Both the position numbers and the translations under genes were made by a program. 64,000 bases of DNA from assembly GCF_000283155.1 (NCBI RefSeq), contig NW_004454163.1, positions 27,484,894 through 27,548,893 of the forward strand, given 5' to 3'. Source of the stretch: Ceratotherium simum simum. Taxonomy: Eukaryota; Chordata; Mammalia; Perissodactyla; Rhinocerotidae. Numbering within the stretch: position 1 is the first letter of the stretch; every line of letters begins with the position of its first letter. Below, one piece after another: positions 11,117 to 21,305 of the stretch. The notes beneath the pieces were generated by a model, which had not been told where the DNA came from, did not search any database, and saw only the letters and a program-made list of their open reading frames with translations.

Positions 11117-11935
11117 CCCAAAAAAAACAAGTGTGCCTCCTCCAGTCCCCGAGCTATTTGATATCTCAGCTGAAATGGGAGAACAGAGGGAATCTCAGAA
11201 CTTAAGACAGAAATATGCTTGTAAGAAGAAAAATTTTAATAGTGCATTCTTTGCCCCGTCTTGAAAAACAGAGTGAAGACTTCAGCACTTGTCCTAAGTC
11301 TCATGCTTCACCCTATCCCTCTCATCTTTCTTGTCAAATTCAACTCCACATTGATGACCCACCCAACAACTTTCCTCTCCTTTCCTGGACTGCCTCATCA
11401 ACCGAGACCATTTCTTGTAACCCAACCACATACCTCCCTGGAGCCACCCTGGACCTGGTCACCACAGAAATTAAACCTTCCCCTCTCCGATCACAAACTC
11501 CTATCCTTTCAGCTCACTTCCCCAAATGGCCCTTCAATAGCAACCATTCAACCTAGTCAAGGCTGCTAACTCATTGATCCCTCTAATTTCATTCATAGCC
11601 TCTCTTGACAACTTATTTTCTTGTCTCACCTGGATTCTTTGGTTCATCCTACTACCACGCTCACAAACACCAACAACTCCCTTGACCCACCCTCCCTCCA
11701 TTTTCTTTTGACTGGCAAAACTCCAACCCCAACCATCCTCCACACACATTTTCTTTCTACTCAAACTCCCACTCCTCCACCTCCTCCTCCCCTCTCTCTC
11801 TTGACTGGGAGCCTTGCCTCAGCCATCATTGAGAAGATGGGGCCATGACAGCCATATTACTAACCCACTTGCATCTGCACCTACCTTTGTCTTTCTTCCT
11901 GTTACAGTAGAGAACATAACCTCCTCCTGTCGAAT

Positions 11936-11974
11936 CCCTCCACATATACTCTGGATCCCAGTATATGTGGAGGG
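11936..11974. repeat. Perfect 15-bp inverted repeat (hairpin)
   Basis: CCCTCCACATATACT at 11936-11950 and its exact reverse complement at 11960-11974, separated by CTGGATCCC. No transposon ends or genes flank it. Confidence 0.95.
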
Positions 11975-12091
11975 TCCAAACTCTTTTTTTTCTTCCCCAA
12001 ATTTCATGTCTATGGTTATCCTCCTCTTTCTTACATTATCAATATCTCTCTTTTTTAACAAATTATTCTCATTGGCTTACAAACCTGCTGT

Positions 12092-12205
12092 CAGAGCCAG
12101 CTTCATGGGATGTGACTTTTCAGTCACACAGGGCCTGGTCCTTGCTTTAATACTCTGCTGTCACCACCTTGAAATTCTTAATAATTTTTGAAGGAGGTGC
12201 CAATC
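12092..12205 (+). mobile_element. hAT-like DNA element, partial copy
   Basis: GCCAGCTTCATGGGATGTGACTTTTCAGTCACACAGGGCCTGGTCCTTG...TTTAATACTCTGCTGTCACCACCTTGAAATTCTTAATAATTTTTGAA matches the copy at 60270-60446. The 3' end is missing here. Confidence 0.6.
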
Positions 12206-12859
12206 CTGCCTGCTGCAATATCTATGATTTTTCTCTGCTTCCCCTCTCGAAATCGTCAAAGGAATATCCTGTGTGAACCATCTCTATGTCTTCACTTCCA
12301 TTAACCCTTTAAGTGTTCAAATCCCAACACTGTTCTCCTGAAACTGTCCTTGTCAAAGCTACCAATGACCTCTCTTTGGTCAAATTCAATGACTCCTTTT
12401 CTGTTGTCATTCCCGAAGACCCCCCTAAACAGGTCCTCTTCTTTATTCTCCATCCCAACTCTCCCCTCAGTTTGCAAGTGTAGGATTGTTAATGTATTTT
12501 TGCCTCTTCCCACTAGACCCTAAGCTTTGAGGGCAGGGATTGCGTGTGCTCATTTCTGACGTGGTGCCTGACCCACAGAGGGCACTCCCGGATGTTTGCT
12601 GAGTGAATGAATGAAGGTACAAGAGAATTCAAGTTCTTGATAAGAGTTCAAATGATCAATAATGTACAAACTCAGCAGAGAAATTTTTAGAAGCTAGAAA
12701 GATCTTATGGGATGAAAGAAAAAGAGGAACCAAAAAACTGGATAACCTGGAAAGGAAATAAGCAGATCTAGAAGCAGTACACATTGAGAGAGTTGGAAGG
12801 ATGGGTGGTTGCTGTCAGAAGGCAGGATGCTAAAGTTGCAAGTTTCTGAGACAGTTCTG

Positions 12860-13050
12860 AAGAGTTCTAAGCCCTGACTACTTTTGGGGTGGTCATGAGT
12901 GTGGGTGGCTTAGGTAAACTGGAAGTGAAAGTCACTGGAGTGGAGGAGATCAAGGAACTGATCTGAGGTTGCTGGCTAAGATGCTCATCTGAATATTCAG
13001 GCGATCAGATTGATCATAGAAGTTGGAGTCAAGAGGAAGACTTCCCAACA
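12860..13050 (-). mobile_element. Possible L2 fragment
   Basis: AATATTCAGGCGATCAGATTGATCATAGAAGTTGGAGTCAAGAGG resembles reverse-oriented L2 coding DNA. Weak. Confidence 0.3.
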
Positions 13051-13324
13051 TTTTCAACGAAGAATGACCAACACTTATAAGGTGCCTACTATGTGCCAGA
13101 TAGTGTTCTAAGTGCTTTACATATATTATATTGTTTACAGGCACATCTTGGAGATATTGTGGGTTCAGCTCCAGAAGCAAATATCGCAATAAAGCAAGTC
13201 ACACAAATTTTTTGGTTTCCTAGTGCCTATAAAAGTTGTTTTACACTATACTGTAGTTTATTAAGTGTGCAATAGCATTATGCCTTAACAAATGTACATA
13301 CCTTAATTAAAAAATACTTTATTG

Positions 13325-13585
13325 TGGTGCAGGCACTATGGAAAACAGTATGGACATTTCTCAAAAAATTAAAAATAGAAATACCATATGGTCCATCTAT
13401 CCCACTATTGGGTATTTATCCCAAGAACACGAAATCAACAATTCAAAGAGATTTATGCACCCCTATGTTCATTGGAGCATTATTCACAATAGCCAAGACG
13501 TGGTAGCAACCCAAGTGCCCATCAACAGATGAATGGATAAAGATGTGGTGTATATATACATATATATATATGTATACACACACAC

Positions 13586-13616
<31 letters not shown>

Positions 13617-14015
13617 ATGGAATACTACTCAGCCATAAAAAAAGACAAAATCATGCCATTTGCGACAACATGGGTGGACCTTGAGAGTATTATGCTAAGC
13701 GAAATAAGCCAGACAGAGAAAGACAAATACTGTATGATTTCACTCATATGTGCAAGATAAACAAAATACACAGATAAGGAGAACAGATTAGTGGTTACCA
13801 GAGGGAAAGGGGTGGGGGAGGGTGAAAGGGGTAAAGGGGCACATACATATGGTGACGGATAAAAACTAGACCATTGGTGGTGAACACGATGCAATCTATA
13901 CAGAAACTGATATATAATAATGTACATCTGAAATTTACACAATGTTATAAGCCAATATGACCTCAATAAAATAATTTTTAAAAAATAAATAAAAATTAAA
14001 AATATGCATAACATA
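13325..14015 (+). mobile_element. L1 3' end, 5'-truncated, with TSD
   Basis: Begins ATGGAAAACAGTATGG, continues through CCAAGTGCCCATCAACAGATGAATGG and the 3' UTR, and ends in an A-rich tail. The TSD AAAAAATACTTTATTG is at 13309-13324 and 14016-14031. It holds a (TA)n/(CA)n microsatellite and a G-rich 3' UTR tract. Confidence 0.9.
13549..13616 (+). repeat. (TA)n/(CA)n microsatellite inside L1
   Basis: Alternating TATATACA then ACACAC runs, at the usual L1 place where 'gtggtatatatacaatgg' expands. Confidence 0.9.
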
Positions 14016-14384
14016 AAAAAATACTTTATTGCTAAAAAATGCTATCCTCTGAGCCTTCAGTGAGTAGTAATCTTTTTGCTGGTGGAGGGTCTTGTAAAAA
14101 ATGCAATATCTATGAAGCTCAATAAGGCAGAGCCCAATAAAACAAGGTATGCCTGTATATGTTAACAACTCTATGAAGCATGCTATTACTATCATCAGCT
14201 CCATGTTACAGATGAGGAAATTGAGGCAAGAGAGGTAACACCAAAGTCAAACAGCCGGCAAACAGCAGAGCAGGTGTAGGAGTCCCAGCTGTGTGGCCGC
14301 AGAGACCATGCCGCCTCTCGTTTGAATGACAGGAAGATGCCAGACACAAGAGGAGATGATGTTGGTGTCAAACACGGGCAGGAA

Positions 14385-14570
14385 GGCAGGAACCAGATCG
14401 TGAAGGGCTTCGTATTTCATGCTGAGTTTTCTAGTCACCCTCTCGGCAACTGGCAGACTTTGAAAGAAGTCCGACAGGGGCGTAGCAGCATCACATTAAT
14501 GTTCTGGAAATTCAGTCCGGCTGCAGGGTCAGGAGCTCTTCAGAGACTCTTAGAACGAATGAGGGGGAAC
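14385..14570 (-). mobile_element. L2 fragment
   Basis: CCAGATCGTGAAGGGCTTCGTATTTCATGCTGAG...GGGGCGTAGCAGCATCACATTAATGTTCTGG is reverse-oriented L2 ORF2 DNA. Confidence 0.65.
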
Positions 14571-15639
14571 TGAGAGTGGACAGGGCACCTAGAACTCTAT
14601 TTTGGAAAAGAAATGGGGCACGGGGCAGTGGCAGAAAGACAAGCCAATGACAAGGCACACCCTGGAGGGACATGCAGGGTGAGGCCGCACCCCCAGGGGG
14701 GCTAGGACCCAGAGTACCCCGGGGAACAGTTGAAGCTCACCTAGATCAAAGGGGAGAGAGACCTGTCCTGGTCCCGTGGAAACGGCGTGCTATGAATGAC
14801 GCCAGCCTGCACCCGCATAGGGTGAGTAGGACCCCGGTGAGAAACGCTGGGGCCCGGAGCAGGGGAGATCCAGCTAAGTAGCTGCAGGGGGCCCTGTGGG
14901 GATTCGAGGCACTGCTTTCAGGACTGCTGGCTCCGCACAGCCCTCCTGGGCCTGCCCCTGCTCGCCGGGGCCAGGCCTTGTCTTGGCTTCCCTTCTGGTC
15001 CTGAGTTCTGGGCAGCCGTGAGCCGGGTTCCCAGCAGAGGGCAGTGCCGGCTTGAGTTTGCCCTTGGCCCTCCCCTCTGGGGAGCCGATTTGCAGCTCCC
15101 CATCTGCTGTGAGAACAACACACTGAGGGGGCAATGATGCATTTTTACAACCCAGAGCTTCCGAACGCACTCAGGGTCTCCCCATCCCACCGGTGGCTTA
15201 CTTCAGTGATGAGAAGGGCGGTGGGCAGCCAAGCCATGAGCAAGCCATTACAAGTGGTCGCTCCTCTCCCCTCTCCTGTCCTCTTGCTCCCACGACCCTG
15301 GTGTCCAACAGCCCAGAGAATCGGTGAGAAGCGCCACCCCTGGGCATGGTCCTGGCCACAAGCCACTGGGCCCCTCTGAGGGAGGCTCCTGCTTTCAAGA
15401 ACAGTCAAGAGCCCACCTGGGGCCCCCCTTGGGGGTCAGGACCCAAGAGCGAAAGAACTTACTATTCCAGCTGAGCTCCGAAACCTACCCACCCACCAGG
15501 AGGAAAAGGAGTGCGGAAGGCTCCCCAGAAGATGTGACTCTGGACTTGAGCCTCTTCGAATTGGGTGTCAATCACGAATGAAAGTCTTAGGTCCCTCCCA
15601 CTCTAGGGTTTTGGTTTTTTTTTAATGATTATAGTTTTT
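14571..15639. other. GC-rich, repeat-poor stretch
   Basis: Highest GC part of the left half of the window, with moderate CpG. Overlapping frames up to 125 codons exist on both strands with no family motif. Holds a perfect CTCF-core match at 15031. Could be a regulatory region; no exon is supportable. Confidence 0.4.
15031..15044 (+). promoter_or_regulatory. CTCF core motif (perfect consensus match)
   Basis: CCAGCAGAGGGCAG fits CCASYAGRKGGCRS at every position and sits in a GC-rich repeat-poor region. Prediction by eye only. Confidence 0.45.
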
Positions 15640-15689
15640 GAATTATTTCAATTGCAGTAAAATATACACAACATAAAATTTACCATCTT

Positions 15690-15943
15690 GGGCCGGCCCT
15701 GTGGCTTGGTGGTTAAGTGCGCGCGCTGCGATGCTGGTGGCCCGGGTTCGGATCCCGGGTGCGCATCGAGGCACCACTTCTCNNNNNNNNNNNNNNNNNN
15801 NNNNNNNNNNNNNNNNNNNNNNNNNNNNNNNNNNNNNNNNNNNNNNNNNNNNNNNNNNNNNNNNNNNNNNNNNNNNNNNNNNNNNNNNNNNNNNNNNNNN
15901 NNNNNNNNNNNNNNNNNNNNNNNNNNNNNNNNAAAAAAAAAAA
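15690..15943 (+). mobile_element. ERE SINE with internal N gap
   Basis: Head GGGCCGGCCCTGTGGCTTGG, B box GGTTCGGATCC, then GCATCGAGGCACCACTTCTC runs into Ns; poly(A) follows the gap. TSD AAAATTTACCATCTT at 15675-15689 and 15944-15958. Belongs to the GATGCTGGTGG/CATCGAGGCACCAC subgroup also seen at 56564 and 62448. Confidence 0.93.
15783..15932. other. Assembly gap (150 N)
   Basis: Unresolved bases inside the ERE. The closest copy (62448) has roughly 100 bp between the same two points. Confidence 1.
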
Positions 15944-16030
15944 AAAATTTACCATCTTAACCATTTTAAGTGTACAGTTCAGTAGTGTTAAGTGCATTCA
16001 CATTGTTCCCACTCTAGATTTTTATTGTGG

Positions 16031-16534
16031 TTTCTCATATACAGAATCTGAGGCACAGAGAGATATACTGAACCTCAAAGTAAAGGCAGAGACCTGGGGA
16101 ATGATTTTGCTGAGAAAAATACAGAAGGAATTTCAAGGTGGGCATGAGAGGTTTTTGAGGCCATTGTGCGCCTATGAACTTTCCAGGACCCTTCTGCGCG
16201 GGGTGGGGGTGGGGTACAGTGGGAGGTGTTATATCCTGTACATCTGGGTCATATCTTCCCCCACACCTTCCCGATACACTGGACAGACAGAACCTGCAGC
16301 TCATCTGGAAGTGGTAATGAGAATCCCAAAGGGATCCCTGCCCACGTTCAGAAACACCACCAAAGCCTCTTCAAAATCCTCTGAAATATCACTTTGAAAA
16401 TAATCTGTACAGTATGTAAATGAGAAGTGATGAATAATTACGACAAAAAAATTTTTAAGCAATAAAATGCATTAGATATTTGGCCTTTGATGAGCTAGAA
16501 AGCTGAGCAAGACAGAACTTGAACCCCTAACGAT
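16031..16534. other. Unassigned DNA with a G-quadruplex motif
   Basis: No gene or repeat seen. Holds a four-run G tract at 16200-16223. Confidence 0.4.
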
Positions 16535-16745
16535 AATAACAGCTTATATTTAGACAGCACACACTATGAGCCTGGCACTATGCCAACTACTTTTCTCACT
16601 CAGGCCTTTTCAATGGAGGTGCTGTTGTTATGCCCATTTTACAGAGGAGGAAACTGAAGCCCCGAGGGCTGGCTGACTTGCTCAAGGTCACAGAGGAAGG
16701 AAACGGTGGAGCCTGGATTTGGACCCTACAGACCGGCTCCAGTGA
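16535..16745 (+). mobile_element. MIR
   Basis: CACACACTATGAGCCTGGCACTATGCCAAC, TGCCCATTTTACAGAGGAGGAAACTGAAGCC, GGTCACAGAGGAAGG, ATTTGGACCCTACAGACCGGCTCC in MIR order. Confidence 0.85.
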
Positions 16746-17252
16746 CATGGCTTAATGACCACAGTTTTGCCTAACTCTGTGCAGTGATAAGATAGACTAG
16801 GCACATTCCTGTCTTGGGGAGTTCAGAAGCACATGGAAGGGTGAATTCCCCATTTTGAACAATTTCAGAGTCATCAGTCCTGATGAGCTAAAATTGCCCT
16901 AAACCTATCCAGTTTGATTGGTAAACATCCACATAAAAACTTTAACAAGAGTTATCAGTGCAACCACAGGGGCATTCACACCCGCTTACCAACCATCCAC
17001 CTCTTTCTACCACATGTCCTTTGTTTTGGCCTTAGCGCAAAAAAAAAGAAAAAATTGTTGCCAAAGGACCTGAGAAAATCTAGAATGTTTTAACTCTCTG
17101 ATATGTCTTGGGATGCACTGCCTGTGGAAGACCTTCCCGGGCCTGTCCCTTCTTCTCCTTTGTTCCTGACTTTGCTCCCCAGCTCTTTAAGGGACTTGAG
17201 CCTGAGAGCACCTGGCCAGGGAGGTCGTGTTATCCTTTGATCAGAAAGGGCA

Positions 17253-17436
17253 GGGCCAGCCCGGTGGCCTAGTGGCTAAGTTGGGTGCGCTCCACTTCGG
17301 TGGCCTGGGTTCAGTTCCCCGGGCACGGACCTACACCGCTCTTCAGTGGCCACGCTGTGGTGGTGTCCCACATACAAAACAGAGGAAGATTGGCAACAGA
17401 TGTTAGCTTGGGGCAAATCTTCCTCAGCAGAAAAAC
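17253..17436 (+). mobile_element. Older, diverged ERE-related SINE
   Basis: GGGCCAGCCCGGTGGCCTAGTGGCTAAG and GGTTCAGTTCCCCGGGCACGGACC keep A and B box outlines. The 3' part is a single AGATTGGCAACAGATGTTAGCTTGGGGCAAATCTTCCTCAG unit. More diverged than the other copies, so an older ERE subfamily. Confidence 0.85.
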
Positions 17437-18221
17437 AAAGAAGGCAGAGAGAAAAAGTAGAATAGGAACTATGGAAAGATTTTCTATTTTCCTGTACTTT
17501 GTTTTTTAAAATGCACAGTGGCTCTTATATTTTCAGGTAGTGGTAGGTGGAAAAGAAAAAGGTTTGAAAACAGTGTGATTTCAGGTACACCAGGCAGTTG
17601 AGCACAACGTGATTTTAATTAACCTCTCCTTTCTCTGGCTCCCTATCTGGCCTCCCCACTTAACCTGTACCCACCGCATTGTCACTGGGGAGCGAACAGC
17701 AGCTGCTCTAATTGGTGACAACCCACGTCTATTTATTCCTCATCACCTAGTTATACTTAGAGAACAAAAAATACAGCTTTCGAGCCCAGGGGTTGATTGA
17801 TTTGTAGCTGAGGCATTTATGCACACACACTCTTCCCTTTTCCCCTTTGTTATCTGCTCATTATTTTTCGTACTGGAGGCCTGCTTTCATTTGTACATAC
17901 AAGTGGGTGTTGTTTGAATGTACTTGGAGCTGTAAGTGTTTCAACAGATATTGGGTACCAAAAAAAATCCAGAATAACAAAAGGGACTGAGAGTGTGGAA
18001 ACAGCCCTGCTGCTGTCTCCCTCCCGTGGGCTGTGTCTGCGTCTGATCTTTCCGATATTTGTTTCATTTTGTTTTCCAGCATATCATCAGCGCTCATATT
18101 GCCAAATGTAGATGCATTTGACGGCTTTTAGAATTTTTGCAGTCCCTTTTACCAATTAGTAGTGCATGCATCTGTTAACTATCTTCCATGCTTCATCAGC
18201 CATCCTTAAAACGAAGTGTGG
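17437..18221. other. Unassigned DNA
   Basis: No gene, RNA or recognised repeat. Small ORFs only. Confidence 0.4.
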
Positions 18222-18527
18222 GGGCCGGCCCGTGGCTTAGCGGTTAAGTGCGCGCGCTCCACTACTGGCAGCCCGGGTTCAGATCCCAGGCGCGCACCAA
18301 CGCGCTGCTTGTCCGGCCATGCTGAGGCGGCGTCCCACATACAGCAACTAGAAGGATGTGCAACTATGACATACAACTATCTATGGGGGCTTTGGTGAGG
18401 AAAAGGGGAAAAAAAGGAGGAGGATTGGCAATAGATGTTAGCTCAGGGCCGGTCTTCCTCAGCAAAAAGAGGAGGATGGGCATGGATGTTAGCTCAGGGC
18501 TGATCTTTCTCACAAAAAAAAAAAAAA
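18222..18527 (+). mobile_element. ERE SINE, hybrid-tail type (longest intact copy)
   Basis: GGGCCGGCCCGTGGCTTAGCGG head, CAACTAGAAGG body to GGGGGCTTTGG, then two GGAGGATTGG/GGAGGATGGG + GTTAGCTCAGGG + CTT(C/T)CTCA units and poly(A). TSD unclear. Confidence 0.9.
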
Positions 18528-19621
18528 GATGTTTCTCCCCGATACAATCGAAGGATTGAAAGAGCTCTGTAAACAGTAAGAGCTTTGAAGAGAGAAAGTG
18601 TGCTTATCCTTGGGGCTTGGGGCTATCCAGAACTTGGTAGATGGAGTGAACCTCTTCAAATGGAAAGGATAGCAGGAAATTGGGGCTCCAGGGGAACCGA
18701 CCAGCAGGGCTGGGGGAGTGAGGGTCATTGTAACCTCAGTGCTGACCCAAGGGACCATGGTGTGTGGAGTCTTCCACTGGGAGCTTCAAAGAAGCCTCTA
18801 CTCTACTAGGAGAGAAGGGCAGCACTAAATATGGGGTGCTCAGGGCCTGTGTGGGCAGCGGTTCATGCTGGGGTGCAGGGAGAGGCAGAGGCGCCCATGT
18901 GCTCAAGGGGCAGATCAGGCTCTAGAATCTACCGCAAAATCTGACAACAGGGCAGAAGATTTGTGATCAGGACCACCTTGGAGGTTCTGTACACGTGGAT
19001 GTCACCTCATTGTCTTTACTCTCTGGGGGAGGTGAGGCTCCACTCCTCTGAATGGTGCTGATTGGGGAGTTTTGTAAGCTTGAAGGTATTCTGAAAAGCT
19101 TTCTCTGCTGAGAACTCTTACCTTCAACCTGGTTCTCCGGAAAAGCAGAAGGATGTGCTTACATGTGGTGTATGTGGCTCCCATCCGGACTCCTCTTACT
19201 AACTCAAAGCCACAAACAGAGACAGTCAAAAGGAACTTGCTGTGATTTGGTTGTTATGAAATCCATTTTCCATTCTCCATGACTGCGGTGGCCAAGGGCA
19301 TCTCTCTATCAACCTGTGTGGCCTGCCTGGTTGGTAGCTGGACTTTCAAGGGCTTTCTCTGCTTTCTGGGGGAAGAAATTTATGCTGCTCCAAGGTCTCA
19401 CCACCCCTAACTCAGGAGAGTCCCAGGAATGACCTCCCTTGCCCCCAATGTGGGGAACATGTCACAGCTCCCATTCGCACATTTCAGAACTCCAATGGGC
19501 AACTCATCAGTGAAACATTCCGTAGTCCTTGGACTTAGAGAAATTGACCTTATGAAAAGATTGTCATATTACAGAAGTTCCTCCTCACAATATCATTCAG
19601 TCTCTCTGCCCTGATGTCCCA
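18528..19621. other. Unassigned repeat-poor DNA
   Basis: No gene or recognised repeat. Scattered frames of 60-82 codons with no motif. Confidence 0.4.
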
Positions 19622-19985
19622 GCTTGGGAGGCAGAAAAATGGCCCCCAAAGATGTCCACATCCTAATCCCCAGAACTTGGGACTGTTACCTTACATGGCA
19701 AAAGGGATTTTGCAGATTCGATGAAGAATCTTGAGATGAGGAGATTATCCTGCGTTATCGGGGCGGGGGCAACGTCATCCCAAAGATCCTTATAATAGGA
19801 ATGTAGGGAGAGCTAGAGATGAAAGGCGAAGACAGTGTGATGACTAAAGTGGAGATCGGAGGGATACCCTCTGAAAACGGAAGAAGGGGTGACAAGCCAA
19901 GGAGCACAGGCAGCCACAAGCTGAAAAAGGCAGGGAAACATTCTCCCCGCAAAGCCCGCTGCCAGCCCATCTGATGCCCCTTTCA
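19622..19985 (+). mobile_element. MaLR LTR, MLT1 group (3' part missing)
   Basis: GAGGCAGAAAAATGGCCCCCAAAGATGTCCACATCCTAATCCCCAGAAC, TTACATGGCAAAAGGGATTTTGCAGATT, CTTGAGATGAGGAGATTATCCTGCG and CAAGCCAAGGAGCACAGGCAG follow the MLT1 order. The terminal AATAAA/AAGCCACTAAG block is absent. Confidence 0.75.
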
Positions 19986-20718
19986 GCACTGCTATCTGCC
20001 GCCTCCCCCTTGAGGCCCTCTTCATACTCCTTTAGCCTGATTTCACCTGTGTTCAAACGTTGGCGAGGAGAATCGGACAATGTGAGCCCTCCAACTCTCC
20101 TCCCTGTTGTCCTGCTCACGGACTAACCCAGAATTATTTTTCAGAGCTTTATTCCTTCCCCGCCTTGGGGCGAGTAAGGAGTCTACCTGGAACGCACAGT
20201 GCAAAACCAGGTTGTTTACGAGGGAGTTTTACTGCTCCAGACTTTGGGGCGGTGGGGGGTGGTTTGAAGAACTGCTTGTTCTTCCTCCTGACTCCACTGC
20301 CATATTACTCAGATTAATGGTTGGCCCGTGTTCCCTTTTCTGGCCAGTCACTTCTAGGGGATTTTGCGAGGATTCACGAGCTACCATTTGGAAAGAACGC
20401 CTTGAACCCCTACATAAATAAAAAACCTCACAGCTGGAAGTCCTGATGCCTTGTAAGGAATCCTTATAAATCCCAAAGTGCTAAAAATTCGTGTTGCTCC
20501 CTAGGCATAGCTGTTAGTTATAAACATACATGTAGTTCCATACGTATTAGGTGCATTCACAGCTGCGGTTACAGAACGCTTATGATGTACCGGGCAGCGA
20601 GTTACGCTCATGACGTACATGATCACGTTGATTTAGGGAGATAAAGATCACCGGTGACCTGGGCTTTCTGAGTTCCTGGGAGGCAAACAAAGCCCCAGGT
20701 GTGTGTTTGCACCGACGC

Positions 20719-20726
20719 TGACGTCA
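20719..20726. promoter_or_regulatory. CRE palindrome TGACGTCA
   Basis: Perfect 8-bp CREB/ATF site, 56 bp before an ATGCAAAT octamer at 20783-20790, in repeat-free DNA. No transcription start is identifiable. Confidence 0.3.
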
Positions 20727-20782
20727 CCAGCAGTGGGAGGGGCTCCCATGTGCAGTGCCGGGCACAGGGAGGGAACTCAGTG

Positions 20783-20790
20783 ATGCAAAT
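20783..20790 (+). promoter_or_regulatory. Octamer ATGCAAAT
   Basis: Perfect POU/octamer motif near the CRE. An 8-bp match can occur by chance. Confidence 0.25.
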
Positions 20791-21291
20791 GGATGGCATT
20801 TCTCTTACTTATGGCAAAGTGAGATGAGCCATTACTGGAGAGACCACACTTGGGTCAGAGAAGCAGAAATTGGTGATATTGATAATAGTGTTTTCTGCCC
20901 TTCTGGTAATTGACAGATTTAAAAAACGCAGTGTCAGACAGCTACTGGAACCAATTCCTGAAACCAAGACGTTTCTTCACTGTCCTCTGCTCCTCAGTCC
21001 TGCTGCTCCTTCCCTAAATAAGCATAATCCAGGGTATTAAGACACTGAGGACGTGGAGTTCCGTTTGGAAGCTGTTTTCTCAGTATTGTCCCTCTCACCC
21101 AGAGCATCACCGGGAGTGCTGGAAAGCACTTCTCAGAAGTATGTTTATAGTTTTTGTCACTTTCTGGGAAAAGGCCAGGAGGGAGAAGAGGGACTTTCGG
21201 CTGTGGAGAAACCAGAGCAAATAAGTACAGTACACAATAACAACGTGTTATTTATTCTTCAAAGTTTAGAGGGGTCTTTGCATGTAAATCG

Positions 21292-21305
21292 CCACCAGGT
21301 GGCAC
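21292..21305 (+). promoter_or_regulatory. CTCF core motif (perfect consensus match)
   Basis: CCACCAGGTGGCAC matches CCASYAGRKGGCRS at all positions, with T following as in many bound sites. Repeat-free context. Confidence 0.5.

Larger units (their letters stand above)
11215..12625 (+). mobile_element. L2 LINE, ORF2-derived and 3' end
   Basis: Pyrimidine-rich L2 coding DNA, clearest at 12300-12420 (CCTGAAACTGTCCTTGTCAAAGCTACCAATGACCTCTC). It then jumps to the L2 3' end at 12510-12625 (CCCTAAGCTTTGAGGGCAGGGATT...TGCTGAGTGAATGAATGAA). A hAT-like fragment occupies about 12092-12205. Assignment of 11215-11900 is weaker. Confidence 0.6.
13138..14155 (-). mobile_element. Tigger1-like DNA transposon remnant, split by L1
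   Basis: Ends CAGGCACATCTTGGAGATATTG and ..AAACAAGGTATGCCTG are inverted repeats; TA flanks each side. The inner sequence (ATATCGCAATAAAGCAAGTCACAC, CTTTTTGCTGGTGGAGGGTCTTG) belongs to the Tigger1 family. The transposase is deleted, and an L1 sits at 13325-14015. Confidence 0.9.
13062..14310 (+). mobile_element. MIR split by a Tigger element
   Basis: The left half (13062-13137) reads GTGCCTACTATGTGCCAGATAGTGTTCTAAGTGCTTTACATATATTATATTG. The right half resumes at 14156 with CTATGAAGCATGCTATTACTATCATC and GATGAGGAAATTGAGGCAAGAGAGG. Together they rebuild one MIR. Confidence 0.85.
15640..16030 (-). mobile_element. L1 3' end fragment split by an ERE
   Basis: GTAAAATATACACAACATAAAATTTACCATCTT resumes after the SINE as AAATTTACCATCTTAACCATTTTAAGTGTACAGTTCAGTAG, the reverse complement of the L1 3' UTR seen at 39260-39340. 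Confidence 0.75.

Noticed and set aside
15717..16397. 226-codon open frame
   Set aside because: It runs through an ERE head and 150 Ns; not a real coding sequence.
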